A stretch of 64,000 nt of DNA from Alopecurus myosuroides. Its lineage: Eukaryota; Streptophyta; Magnoliopsida; Poales; Poaceae. Shown in pieces: positions 21,901-33,419 of this stretch; position 1 is the first letter of the stretch; every line of letters begins with the position of its first letter. Location: contig CM054057.1 in NCBI GenBank assembly GCA_028641055.1, positions 405,438,906 to 405,502,905 on the forward strand, read 5' to 3'. The position numbers and the translations under genes are program-made. The notes beneath the pieces were generated by a model. That model saw only the letters and a list, made by a program, of their open reading frames with translations. It did no database searches and was not told the origin of the DNA.

Positions 21901-24061
21901 GCTCCTGGCAGAACACCACTCGGTACGCCGCCTGGCAGTGGGTAAACATCTTCTACGGTGGCGTCCGCATCAGTGTTGTCTCCTACTTGCTGCTCGGCAG
22001 CAAGATTGTCTCGTGCACCAGCCTCTGTGCTGGTTTGCTCTTGTTCTACTTCAGGCCGCTCGGGGGCGGCAGTGTCTTGCAAATCCTGGTCTCGGACCTC
22101 CTCGGCATTGCTAGCCGGAGGAGAAGGTGGTCTTTCGGGGTGGACGGCAGCGTCCTGAGCTGCCGCTTCTGATCCGGCTCCCTGAGCGGAAGTGATCGCT
22201 GCTTTGGCGGCAGCAGCCTGGGCAGTGTTGTCCTCCTCGTCGTCATCGACGTTGATCAGAGGAATTGGAGTTTCCTTGGCTTGGCCGGATGCGCAAGCGG
22301 CGTTCACGTCCAGGGGAGCTCTGCGGAAAGAGGAGAAGGGAATCAGGAATTGGAAGAAAATGGGGAAAGTGGTACTGCGCGAGAAGAAAGACGACCGGGA
22401 AGGAAGCTTACGCGGTAGTGGAAGAGAGCTGTTTCCTCTTTCTCTTCGTGGTGAGCTTGGTGGGTTTCTTCTTCTCGGGGGTCTCTCCCTCCTCGGCGGG
22501 CTTCTTCTTCTTCTTGGCAGGGGGCGCTCGTGCTTCGCCGCCTGTCCGTTTGCGAGTTTCGGGAGGGGCAACCGACAGAGGCTTGACGACAAGGGGCGCA
22601 TCGCCCTCGTTCTCGTCCTCATCCTGGTCGTCCTTCTCCGCAGCGGCCTCATCTGAGAAATTCAAAGGAAAGAAGAAGTGAATCAGAAATAGCAATACAA
22701 GGAGTTGATGCTTCCCGGAAACAAGCAAGATGAGGATGCTATCACCGTCGGAGCCATCGTCCGCCCAAGTGTTAAGGACGTCGCGCTTCTCGGGAGCGGG
22801 GCTGCTCTGCTCCGCGTCATCAGAGGGGGGTACATCATCCTCCTCGCGATCCTTGGACCAGTTGTCCTCGAAGACCTCGCTGCTTTCAGTGAGCTGGCGA
22901 GTAAGAGTCTGAAAGGCAGAGAAGGATCACAAGTTAGCCGAGTACCAGAATAGAACTCTACTCGGGTAGGCGTGCACCCACAAAGCACACTAAGCCTAGG
23001 CCTTTTTCTAAAAATTCCTACTCGACGAGGCGTGCAGGCACAAAGCACACTAAGCCTAAGGCGATTTAGCTAAGTGTCCTACTCGGTGCACAAGGCGATT
23101 GCTAGTCGAGGCGAAAGGAGAAGCTATCTACTCGGAAGGCAGAGACGAAAACAGAGTAAGGGAGACGTACCCGCAAGATTGGAGTCCGACGGCTGAACGG
23201 GAGGAACCCGTACCGCCACTTCTCGTTGAGGCTGGTCTTCAGGATGTTCCTGGCAAGCCTGGGAACGTCAGCATCGTCGATCTCGACGGTGGTGGTCCTG
23301 GTGCAATCGCGAGGCCCTCCCATGTAACACATGAGGTGGCATCGCTCCTGCAGAGGAAGCACCCGGCGTTTGATCCAGCACGCTACTGGGTCGTCATTCC
23401 TGAGGCCATGCGTCTTCAACCAGGCGAGTTGCGTCTCTATCTCGGTGGCGTTCTCGTCGTTGACGGGCTTCTCCTTCCAATTCGACCCGAGTGGAGCACG
23501 CTTGCTCCAAGGGGGCAGGTTGATCCGATCGTCGACGGGGGCTCCATCAGCGGCGGCAACGTTCCTCACGTAGAAGAACGTTTGCTGCCACATTCGGCAG
23601 GAATCCAGCCCCTGGATGCGGGGGTGGTTCGTCCCGTTGCGCTGCACCATCATGGCGCAGCCGACGTCGGTGGCGCGGGCAACGCCCGCGCTATCCTTCT
23701 TCCCGACGGATTGTTGGCGGAGATGGAAGTAGTGGAGCCACGTCTCCACGGTGGGCCTGATGCCGAGGAAGGCCTCGCACACCACGGCGTGGTATGCGAG
23801 GAAAACGACTGCATTGGGCGGCAGATGGTGCATCTGCAGCCCGAAGTGATTCAGGAACTTACGCATGAAGTCCGAGGCTGGCAGCCCGAATCCGCGCTCG
23901 AAGTGGGACATGAACACCACGCGCTCTCCGTCCCTGGGCTTGGGCACGACCTCGTCGTCGGGTGCCCGGCACTCCACGCCGGGGGGAACCCTTCTCTCGT
24001 TCACGAGCCAGGCGAGGTTGGCTTGGGTGATGGAAGAACCGGCCCAGCAGGACTTGGCCAT
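18902..24061 (-). CDS. Element T antisense gene, eight exons, Transposase_28-like protein
   Basis: Exons on the minus strand: 24061-23171, 22908-22746, 22652-22412, 22320-20922, 20742-20586, 20500-20417, 20335-19955, 19854-18902. All seven introns (262, 93, 91, 179, 85, 81, 100 bp) are GT-AG, junction phases agree throughout, and the 4,269 nt total gives 1,422 aa with no stop. The ATG sits in a good context (AACCATGGCC). Residues 48-115 (VVFMSHFERGFGLPASDF onward) resemble Pfam 'putative gypsy type transposon' (Transposase_28). Then follow acidic and Lys-rich stretches with possible nuclear signals (KKKKK, KRKRK), a Glu/Lys/Ala coiled coil near 630-725, further coiled coil in exons 5-7, and a very acidic tail in exon 8. 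Antisense genes of unknown function are known in Tat-group elements such as Grande. Function here is unknown; the exon model is read by eye. Confidence 0.85.
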
Positions 24062-24221
24062 GGTTGCGAGTGGAAGAATCGGAAATCAGACGGGGTTGGT
24101 GGTGGAGCGAGTCCGCGGCGGCGCAGAGGCTAGTGCGGCGGCGGAGCGCTCGGTGGCGGAGAAGAACGGGAGGAAGAAGAGGAAGTGAGCAGGGAAGGGG
24201 AAAAGGAAGTTACCGCGGGGG

Positions 24222-24229
24222 TATTTATA
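24222..24229 (-). promoter_or_regulatory. TATA box of the antisense gene
   Basis: On the minus strand the sequence reads GGTATAAATACCCC, a classic plant TATA box about 160 bases upstream of the antisense ATG at 24061. Element E has TATAAATA about 140 bases upstream of the matching ATG, which supports a dedicated promoter rather than read-through from the LTR. Confidence 0.7.
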
Positions 24230-24730
24230 CCTCCTCGGCGAGATTACCATTACCGCTACGGGAGTGGGATCGATTGTGGCGTGTGGTGGGTCCTGTGGCC
24301 GGCTAGAAACGCACACACGCGAGAACCGCGCGCGTAACGGCCGCATTGGATCCCACTACGAGATCGTGGCCAGTAAATGCGCGTAATGGGACATGACAGC
24401 CGGTGGGCCCACGGCGTGAAAACTGGACACGTGGCGTCGTGTCCTGGGCAACCAAACGACAAGGTCGTGGATGCTTGACACGTAGGCAGTGCCTGCGTGA
24501 AGGGCTGGATGTTGCTCTGCGCTGCAGAGGCTCAGTTTGCGGAATTTCGCTAAGTCTTTTTACTCGGATACAGAGTAGAAAGCAAGTGCTACTCGGAAGG
24601 AGGAGACTCAAGATACTTTCCGGATAGCTACTCGGAAGCACTACTCGGCATCTTGAGGTTCGATGGCTGAGATGCAAAGGCTGGTTTTAAGCTGGCAGAG
24701 CCTAGTGAACAAGTTCGCAAGACTCAACCA
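24230..24730. other. Upstream region of the antisense gene, adjoining the 3' LTR
   Basis: About 500 bp with no supported coding region. It would be the promoter and enhancer region of the antisense gene and lies against the 3' LTR. Four copies of TACTCGG fall within 24556-24652, close together, a candidate regulatory cluster. Confidence 0.4.
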
Positions 24731-24744
24731 GCTTCGGGGACTGC
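24731..24744 (+). other. Polypurine-tract equivalent of element T
   Basis: GCTTCGGGGACTGC lies directly ahead of the 3' LTR start TGTCGGGG. It is a weak purine tract (CGGGGA), but the position is where plus-strand DNA priming must occur. Its core TCGGGGACTGC is the repeated word of the tandem array in pol. Confidence 0.55.
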
Positions 24745-25674
24745 TGTCGGGGGGTTACCCCCGAGTAGGGTAAAGACAGGTGGTAAAGGCCGCTTACAGA
24801 AGAGAGGTTTGGCCGAGTAGCCGACTACCGGGTACTCGCTACCCGGTCGACTGCTACCCGGTCTCACCTCAAGATGATCAGAAGGAGATATCAATCAGTT
24901 TCTACCATGTCGAGTAGAAGGTTTGGCCCGAGTACAATTGGCGGGAACCCTTGGCGGGAAACTACTCGGGCAGGAAGTCAAAGGAGCCGTTCTGACACAG
25001 GATCCCGCGTATCCTGGGTCCGTACTTGGCAGCATTCGAACTACTGTTCACGTGGGGACGGTCTGTCTGACAGTGACAGCATGGAAGCAGTCGGTGGCAG
25101 GATAAGGGGGACCTACTCTGTGACTAGGTACAGTGATACCAGTCTGTCCCCTAGTTTTGCCCAACGACTTTACAGAAGCAGCCAAGACCAACGACCAAAG
25201 CTGTCAGCGGGTACTCGGAGAAAGGACAGTGTGGACACTATGTCGACACTTGTCTAGGATTTGGACGTATCCGGCTGGGCACCATGTATATAAGGTGCCC
25301 CGCCGCCTCCTGCGCGAGGCACGCTCTCAGAGGTAGAGGAATGCACATATGCTCCCATAGTGGCTCACTAGAAACCCTAGAAACCCAAAGTCCTTGACCT
25401 AGCTCTACTCGGAGAGGGGCAAGGGGCTACTCGGTAGCGTTACCATTTGTACTGTGGCTACTCGGTGAGACACCGTAATACATAAGGAAAGGCAGGAGTA
25501 GGGGTTTTACCTCCTCACGAGGGCCCTGAACCTGGGTACATCGTGTTGTTTGTGTTGTGTGGATCTTACCTCACGCGGCTACTCGTCGCGTGATCCCTCC
25601 CCGGACACCTCCAGCGTCCATCGTCCCCACATCTTTAGCCATCCCATGGCATCTGCCGTGACACCACCACGACA
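24745..25674 (+). repeat. Element T 3' LTR
   Basis: 930 bp from TGTCGGGGGGTTACCC to CACCACGACA, followed by the AGTAA duplication. Read against 10292-11221 it appears identical base for base, a constant offset of 14,453. It contains the same TATATAA box and heptamer copies. Confidence 0.95.
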
Positions 25675-27251
25675 AGTAATTTGTAGCTCCTGATGAAATG
25701 AATTCATTTGATTCCATAACCATTTCATTCTTATGGTGTATTCAATTATGATGAAGATTAGCTTATTGAAACTCGGTTGTTTTAATGCTTACATGAATGT
25801 TCTGTTCACAAGATTGATCTGACCTTGTAATCAAATTATTCTTATATAACATCAAACACTTGGATTTCAACATGTTGCTTGTTGTCTTTCTTATCTTGGT
25901 TTCTTCCTTACTTATAACTTGCATGTGTAGGTCAAGTTATAATGTGGTTTATTTTATAACATCTATTTGCCTTAAGCATATAAGAAGAATTTGTTGACAA
26001 GGTTGCAAGGCTTTCCCCCAAATTACTTTTCATATCCAAATGGCTGAGATATACAAGGTTATCAAACCTTCTATTCATTTGTATATGACAATCAATTATT
26101 AGATCCTACAAAAGTGATTTTTTAACAAGGGTGCAAACTTGTTACCAAACTACTTCTATATAACACCAACATTGGAATACCACATTGTTTCGAGAGAGTT
26201 TAATAAAAAATAGATCTTGGTGTATGATTTTCCAAATTCTCCATGATAGATTGAGTTAGCACTTGTTGTTATTCATCAGTTCTATCCAGAGATACTTTAA
26301 TTTTTGAATTATTGAATTTGAATAGAAATGTGGAGTGTTTGTGGAATGATGACTTAGGATAGTAAGTTGATAAAATGGTTCCTTGATGTGTTGAGATCTC
26401 ATATTCTCACTTGTATAAGATGAATAAGACCATGAGCATGAGAAGATTATTGGGGTTTAATGACTTATGTCATAGTTGCTAGTTGTTTTTCTCAGTTGTC
26501 ATGTTGTTACTTTATATTCTTATCTTTATTACCTTTGTCATTCATAATGCAGATATAGGGTTTGGGAATATCATAAGTAATGATCAAGGTTTAACAGTAG
26601 GTTAAGAATATTTATTTCTTCTTTTAGGTACTTCTTTTATGGTTGATGAGATATGTACATATTTGATAAATTAGTTAATCCAATTATTATATCATTTCCC
26701 ACTCGTGGGTTTTGAGTTAAGGCTTGTGGATATCATTTGTGTTCTATTGAACCTTTGGTATTTGATTGTGAAAGTGCGCTTAGTAATTATGAGGTAATTT
26801 ATAAAGATGGTGTGTGAATGGTTGATAACGTAAGAGTTGTTGTTTTAGGGGAAATAACATCTCTCTTGATGAGATGTTTCAATTATGTATTACTTATTTG
26901 TGAAAGTGTGACTTGGATACTCACCTTATTTGAGTTTTAGATACCTAATGAATTATCCCAAGTCACTTATAGACTTGTGGTTAAGGCTTTTGAGAGTTTA
27001 TGCTTGGTCATAACCAACTATAGTTTGTCTTATCAAGTGATTTGGTTTCTTAAGATACTTGTTATAAGATCACTCCAAATGTACTCTTGACTAGATGAAC
27101 TAGACCTATTTCATCATGTCAAGTGAAGCATTGGTCACTTTGATTCGTTTAAACTTTCACGCCAAAATTTCCTGTATTTTTAGATGCATGTTTTTCAAAT
27201 GCACATATTATATTTAGATCCTTATAACCTCCTAAACACTGGGATGTTACA

Positions 27252-30200
27252 GTATCCCTTGGTGTGAGTGTCGTTATGGAATATCGATGAGAAGTTTTAT
27301 CATTTACTTCCTATGCACTTTATTTTAGTTTGCAATTTTTGTTATATGATTGATCTTGTTGTTAGTATTTGTATCGATATGGGAGCATCAGGTTAATCTA
27401 TTTGGTTTTGGCAAACTTAGCATTGGTCAGTAGCAACAAAACTTTGAGGCTTAAGTATAAAAGAGGGAGATGCATGTAGATATAATGTTCCATGATCTTT
27501 CTTTCTTGTTGGCTCATAAGCTTCGCATTCTCAAGTTAATATCGTTTGTACTTCCAAGGAAGATTGCATGATTGTTTCTATCACATGTATATTTGCTTGT
27601 TTTCCCTCAACTCTTATGCTTGCTACCCAGCCTTGCTGGCCAAAAACCTGTACTGAGAGGGAATGCTTCTCGTGCATACAAACCTTGAGCTAAAAACCAT
27701 GCCATTTCTCTCTACCATACCTACCTATATGTGGTATTTCACCGCCACTCCAAGTAAATTGCTTGTGTTCTACCTTTAAACCCTTCAAAACTATTATGTC
27801 TGCTTTGCGCTCCTGTTTTAGCTCATGAGGACGTAGGTAGACGGTCTTATTTTACTCGTTGATTGGGCTTTACACACCTGGACTAGTGGCTCATCCGCTT
27901 ATCCAACTGCTAGAAGAGCTAGCAACAGGGTTCCCAGCCCCAAACTTAATTTCTATAAATTCTCTTCACTCTTTTTGCCTCTGATTTATTAGTCAAAGCA
28001 TAATTATGTAAACAAAAGAGAAGAGGGATGATCTACTACCCCAGTAGCATCCTTCAATGGGAGCCGCTCTTGTAAGGTCTAGTTGGCTTGTGACTTAATG
28101 TACTCTTTGCTTGCTGATTCGTTGACAAAGAAATACACACCTACCCCTAAACATTTAGACACTCCTCCATGGTATGTGATTGTTCGCAGGCACCCTAGGA
28201 TTCAGTTAGCCATGGTTTGTGTAAGAAAGGTTGGGAGGAGTGTCAAATACTTTATGCTCTCTATGTGTTTATCAAATAAAAATTTCTAGCACATGAGTTA
28301 ATCCCTGCTTCCCTCTGCAAAGGGCCTATCTTTTACTTTTATGTTGAGTCAGTAAACCTACTTCTTTCTGTCATAAGCAAGCATTTGAGTTGTTCTTATC
28401 CAAACATTTATATGTTGATTCCTTCAATCATGCCTTTTATCCTCCCTTGTTCAGTACAATGATGTTATCTGAATGAATACCACTTTGAAAATTATCAATG
28501 ACTGCAAAGAGACTGTTATGATTGAGCATTTTATAATCTGCAATATAAGCTCTAATATAAAGGCTCTGTTCGAAAGATAAGTACAATATGTTAATTGTTC
28601 TCTGACCAAGAATGAAGTTTGCCTTAACCAATTATGATCTCCTTTTGCACCTGGATGACTTGTGTATGGATAAATGTGATGCTTCTTATCCATATTTTGT
28701 TTATCGACACTTCTTTCCATAAACCTGTGGTCATGTGTACTAAGTTCAGTTTCTCTTGGGGACAATTGAGGTCTAACCTTTGGGGGAGTTGATACGTTCA
28801 TTTTGCACCACTATTTTATATCTTAATTGTCTGTTATCCATCGATATATTTCATATTATGATCGATTACTTATGTTATTTCATCTTATTTTGCATGTTTG
28901 ATAATTGTTGGAGAATAATCACCGGGATGAGAAATCTGATGGAAAAAGCACCGTTCAGATACCCTATTTCTGAAGACCAGAGGAAGAAGGCGGGCATCGG
29001 TGGAGTCTTAGAAGTACAGAAGAGGGAGCCATCCATGAGGAAAGCTGGAGGGGGGCCACCAGGGAACCACACCACCAGGTGGCGTGCCCCCCTTGGCAAT
29101 GCCGCCAGGTGTTGTGGCCACCCTGGGCCACCTCTGGCTGACCCCTTCCGCGTACTTCATCCCGAGGGAACCCTAAGACCTACGGTCAAGAAAATATTCT
29201 GCTGCCTCCTCGGGGCGAAAAACAACAGAGAGAGAAAAGCTCTCCGGCAGGGAGAAATCTGCCGGGGAAATTCCTCCCCGGAGAGGGGAAATCGTCGCCA
29301 TCGTCACCGTCATCGCATCGGGCATCATCAAGATAATCATCATCATCACCATCATCCTCAGCAACAACCTCCGCCCTGATGTAACAATTAGGGTTCTATA
29401 TTGTTGTGTTCCACTAGATCTCTCTCCCGGTGTGGATTACTTGTTAGTAGCTGATGCTTACGTGATTTATCGGTGTTTGCACTTTATGACCAGATTGTTA
29501 TTCATCATTATATCACCTCTAATTATGAATCATATGACGTCTTGTGAGTAGTTCATTTAGTTCTTGAGGACATGGGAGAAGTCAAGATGTTAGTAGTGGA
29601 ATTATGTTGAAGTAATATCTAATGGTTTGATATTTAAGTTGTGGTGCTATTCTTCTAGTGGTATCATGTGAACGTCGACTACATGATACTTCACCTTTAT
29701 GGTTCTAGAGGGATGCATTATGTATTTGGTTACTAATTGTGGGGTTGCCGGAGCGAAAGAAACCTAAACCCCCGTTAGGAAACCGATACACGCGGGAGTG
29801 TAGGATCCCAGAGTTTAAGGCTGTGGTTAGATTTATTTTAATTACTTTCTTGTAGTTGCGGATACTTGCAAGGGGTTTAATCATAAGTATGTATTATTCC
29901 TAGTTGGGCGGTGCATTAGAATAGTTTCACCCACGCAACACCTATCAAAACAATAAATATTAATCAACTGTATGAAACGAAAGCGCTTGATGATGTTCCC
30001 ATGTGTCCTCAAGAACGTTTGGTAATCATAAGTAGACCAACCGGATTGTCCTTTGCTCTAAAAAGGATTGGGCCATTCGCTGCAATTATATTTACTGTCT
30101 TTTATTTACTCGCACTTTATTTATCTGCTATATAAAAGACCACCAAAAACCTATTTGCTAGTGTATATAGTGAATCATCTATCCAACCTGCCTGTTCGAC

Positions 30201-30255
30201 ACTCTTATTTATTAAAAGTACTATGATACACCCCTATACTTGTGGGTCCTCAACA
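27252..30255 (+). mobile_element. Element B: Athila-like element, 3' end
   Basis: A non-coding internal segment (27252-28789) is followed by a purine tract GGGGGAG and a 3' LTR opening TGATACGTTCATTTTG. The interval 27615-28330 aligns by eye with 3725-4400 of element A (CATACCTACCTA, then GTGGTATTT, then CTCATGAGGACGTA, in the same order), so the two elements are relatives. Its gag and the rest of the internal DNA are missing to the left, replaced by solo LTR F and unassigned sequence. Confidence 0.7.
28790..30255 (+). repeat. Element B 3' LTR
   Basis: 1,466 bp, TGATACGTTCATTTTG to GGGTCCTCAACA, after the purine tract at 28782-28788. It contains a GC-rich island (29040-29300) and a short CAT/CAC-repeat stretch near 29330-29360. 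Open frames across the island are short and not supported as genes. Confidence 0.75.
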
Positions 30256-30544
30256 GTGCCTCTAGATCCACTCAAATCACAACTATATTGAGCTTATTAG
30301 AGGCCACCCTTCCACACATATCATCTCCCCTCCTCCTACAACGCCGGAGAAAAAGGGGAAGAGCTCAACTGAGCCCCAGCTCCCGCTCACAGGTAGCCGA
30401 GGCAAGCACGACATGACGCCATCCTCCACATAAGAAAACACAACCCTAGAGCTACTAAAATTGATCCTAAACCTGCTATTTACAGTGGGGAGCCGACCAC
30501 TATACCATACTCATGTTGGCCGACAAAGCCACTTGAGAGAAGCA
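30256..30544. other. Unassigned spacer between elements B and C
   Basis: About 290 bp, no coding region or recognisable repeat end. It begins GTGCC, which would be the target duplication of element B if its 5' copy were available, and ends AAGCA next to the element C LTR. Confidence 0.4.
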
Positions 30545-31110
30545 TGTCACGCTCTATTCTGAATCAGCACGAACACTAGCCGTTACAAGTCACTGTTTCA
30601 ATTTAATTCGTCAAGATCTGATCAGATGGTCAAGGTTAGTTGTACCCTTTCGCGCCAAGAAGGATCAAGCTCCTCCTCTCATCGCCCATCCTACAGCTGA
30701 AGGTCCTCCATCCGTCATTGTTCTTCTTTCCAGCTCACTGTACCAGCTATCTGCCCACTTGCTTGTCGTTTCTTTGATTTCCGCTATTTAGATGCAAGTT
30801 GTAGATGGGTTCGGCATCATTATTGTAATGTGGGGGTAAACCCTAGCCGCCCAGAGGAGGGTATGGCCTTAGCACCTCTATAATCGACTCTTCCACCTAC
30901 AATAGAACTCTGAATCTGGTACTTAAATTGATGTAATTGTGTTTGAATCATCATATTCTTAGTCAAATCATAGGTTGGGTCTGTCAAAGCAGGGGAATGG
31001 ACGGAAACACGAGGCTAGAGACGAATCTCAAGGTGATGGAGAGAGAAGCGAAAGGGGGCTTGCGTGGAAAAAGTCACTTGATCAAGATCATGCTACTTAC
31101 TAACGGCCTC
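30545..31110 (+). repeat. Element C 5' LTR
   Basis: Starts TGTCACGCTCTATTCTGAAT and aligns by eye with 51819-52393 through GGTTAGTTGTACC, GATTTCCGCTATTTAG and GATGCTACTTACT-like stretches, with scattered differences. The right end is where similarity fades and is approximate. A poly(A)-like CAATAGAACTCTG (AATAAAACTCTG in the 3' copy) lies near 30900. Confidence 0.65.
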
Positions 31111-31366
31111 AGAGGCGTTTGGATCTGGAAAGCGTTGAGGTTGAGATCTCTCATAAAATCCCTCTTCTCTCTTCTCGATCCTAGTAGGAGAGTGAGCTCG
31201 TGTCATACAAGGAGCTGTCAGAGATGGCTTCGCGGCGGTGGCACTGCTCGGTTGCAAATCATGGGATCTGGTAGTGGTTTCTGGAGGGTATTCCTTTGGT
31301 GTTAAATCCCGCAACCCTCCCTAATTCGTGCAACATTAGAGGCGGTACGGCAGCACTGGAGGCCGT

Positions 31367-32605
31367 GTGGCGACGCTAGAACACGACGGCAAGCCGACGA
31401 GTTTTTCTGGTTTCTCCAACCAGTTTGTAAAACCCTTTTCGGCCATGGAAAAACAAAGTGACACGAACTCGACCGAGATACTCGAGGTACACTCCTTGCA
31501 ACTGGATGTGCAAAACCTAAGGAAATTCAGAGAAGATGACAGAAAAGAATTCCTATACTTTTCTGCTACATTATAGTCTACTTTTCCCAGTATGTAGGAT
31601 TTTTCAACACAATGCAAGCTCATTTCGATAAACTGCTAACAATTAACCACATGACTCAGCGTGACACTCATTATCCAGTGCTAGAGGATTCTTAAAAGCA
31701 ACAGCATCTGGGACAACCAAACTCTTCTCTAGGATAGGGCAGTGTGTACTTGGTAACACCTCAAGGTCCTTCCTTTTACCCAAATACACATGGGAAAGGG
31801 GGTCGAACTACAAGGACAAGCAAAGAAATTGGGAATGCGAACATGATACGCCACTTTTCATGATAAAGCACAAAGAGAGCGGAATTTGGATGGCACATAC
31901 AAAGCTACATATGAGCACCTCACTATGGGCAACAGAAAAATCCTGGTCACATGCATCAGTTAAAAATTGAACAATATGTCAAAGATCATCAACAACAAAT
32001 ACACCAAGCATTGGAAATTGTGGATGAATAAGGCTATGGCACTACCACAAAAAAGGGTTTCATAGGAAAATTTAACCAGTTGTAAAGCCTGCAAAATTAA
32101 ACATACATGAATTCCACGGAGATGATGATGGTTCATGGATACAAGTGGTGGAACATTACTTTATGCAGAAAGAACACTACTTGACCAGAGAACTGCCATA
32201 GCTGTCACTTACTTATCTGGCCTTGCAATCCAATGGTGGAGAAGCACTGGATTTGCTACAACAAATACTCAGTGGCACATATTCTGTAGATATCTCACTG
32301 ACAGATTTTCAGTCACTTCCATCCGTGATAATGTTTTGGAATTCCATTCCATCAAGCAAATAACAATAGTGGCATATTACATCACAAGATATGAAATATC
32401 CATGAATTTGTTGAGAAGAGACAACACATCACTCCCGGATGATTACTATGTTAACAGTTTCATTTCTTGGTTGCAGAGCTACATCCAAAATCACCTTCAA
32501 TACCTTCAACCATTGGATATGCATCAAGCCATGTGGTATGCTAGGAGAATGGAACAATATATACCACAACAACACTCAAGACAATTTTTCCAAGTACAAG
32601 GATAA
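31367..32605 (+). pseudogene. gag: Element C gag remnant
   Basis: A short frame at 31367-31573 (MATLEHDGKP) may be the gag N-terminus. The recognisable core is 32095-32605: FHGDDDGSWIQVVEHYF in one frame, then ATYLSGLAIQWWRS-like helices (VTYLSGLAIQWWRS) and HIFCRYLTDRFSV in another. This is the Retrotrans_gag layout of chromoviruses. At least one frameshift near 32140 and several stops break it. No zinc knuckle is clear, though CAKCHGEHKSKHY-like residues near 32740-32780 could be its remnant. Confidence 0.6.
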
Positions 32606-32879
32606 CTATTTCCTATGAACAACCAAAGGTGCAAGGAACTGCAGCTGCAGACACAATAATGGAAGCTAAGATGAAGGAAGATATACAAAATAACTCTATT
32701 TTAAATGCAAAGAGAGCTGGTACCCAGGGCATAAAAGAGTATGCAAAATGTCACGGAGAGCACAAGTCCAAGCATTACAGAAACAAGAAACACATGAACC
32801 TGAGATCATATATGTTCATGAGTATGACTCTGACTCGGATACTGCAGAAGAACCAGCTGCAAGCCCTCAATTAGTAATC

Positions 32880-33330
32880 TTTATGAATGCCCTCAAAGGG
32901 GAAAATGCTTCAAAATATACCTTTACTTTTATGTCACAATTGGAAATGTGCAAGCACTGGCACTGGTGGATACTGGAAGTACTTCCACTTTCATTTCACC
33001 TACATTTGTAGACAAAACAAAGTGCACTTATTCACTTAAAAAAAGGAAAAAAGTGTACGTAGATAATGGAGAGACCCTGTGGACAAAATTATTGTCCAAA
33101 AACACCGAATATAACATCCAAGAAGTGCTTTTACTTCAATATTTAGACTACTAAAATTGCAAGGGTATGACATTATCTTGGGAGCAGATTGGATATATAC
33201 TCACAGTCCTGTCCAGTTGGACTTAAAAACACTCACTCTAAAAGTTCACAAGGACAATGAAGAAATCACATTCTATGATGCTAGCCTGCCAGCTTCCACA
33301 GATATCACACACACTAGAAATTTACAGACC
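32880..33330 (+). pseudogene. Element C protease remnant
   Basis: ALALVDTGSTSTFISPTFVD (about 32952-33011) carries the DTGST active-site loop of a retropepsin. After a frameshift near 33150, reading GYDIILGADWIYTHSP matches the conserved ILGMDWL-like strand of chromovirus protease, followed by VQLDLKTLTLKV. Order and spacing fit the region between gag and reverse transcriptase. Non-functional. Confidence 0.65.
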
Positions 33331-33419
33331 TTATGACATGATTCCATCCGTGGAGCATTGCTGCTGATAAATCCTTATAGAGAAGAAGAAAAAGAGGCAG
33401 AAACAGTACCTCGTGTAAT

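Larger units (their letters stand above)
10292..25674 (+). mobile_element. Element T: complete Tat-lineage Gypsy retrotransposon
   Basis: A full 15,383 bp element flanked by a perfect 5 bp duplication AGTAA (10287-10291 and 25675-25679). It has two 930 bp LTRs that I read as identical, a primer binding site, gag-protease and pol in one frame, and a spliced antisense gene between pol and the 3' LTR. Lineage rests on the archaeal-type RNase H following a degenerate native RNase H, on the size, and on the antisense gene, all known for Tat-group elements. The only visible lesion in the sense coding region is an in-frame TAG at 14652. Identical LTRs imply a very recent insertion, so this copy or a close relative is probably still mobile. 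Confidence 0.92.
7478..27251 (-). mobile_element. Solo LTR F, split by element T
   Basis: The left end is TGAAACACCCCTAAAAA and the right end CACTGGGATGTTACA. Read on the minus strand it begins TGTAACATCCCAGTG, like the other long solo LTRs here. Removing element T and one target duplication leaves about 4,386 bp (7478-10291 plus 25680-27251), with no gag or pol, so it looks like a solo LTR or bare LTR fragment. The flanking five bases do not match exactly (CATCG against GTATC); GCATC and GTATC would match at four of five if the left boundary moved one base. Confidence 0.6.

Noticed and set aside
20814..22172. A 452-codon Leu/Gly-rich open frame on the plus strand
   Set aside because: It is the mirror of exon 4 of the antisense gene. 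The Lys/Glu/Ala repeats there read as Leu/Gly/Ser on the other strand. It has no family resemblance.
23099..24133. A 344-codon plus-strand frame
   Set aside because: It is the complement of antisense exon 1, which has the recognisable domain, start context, TATA box and splice sites.
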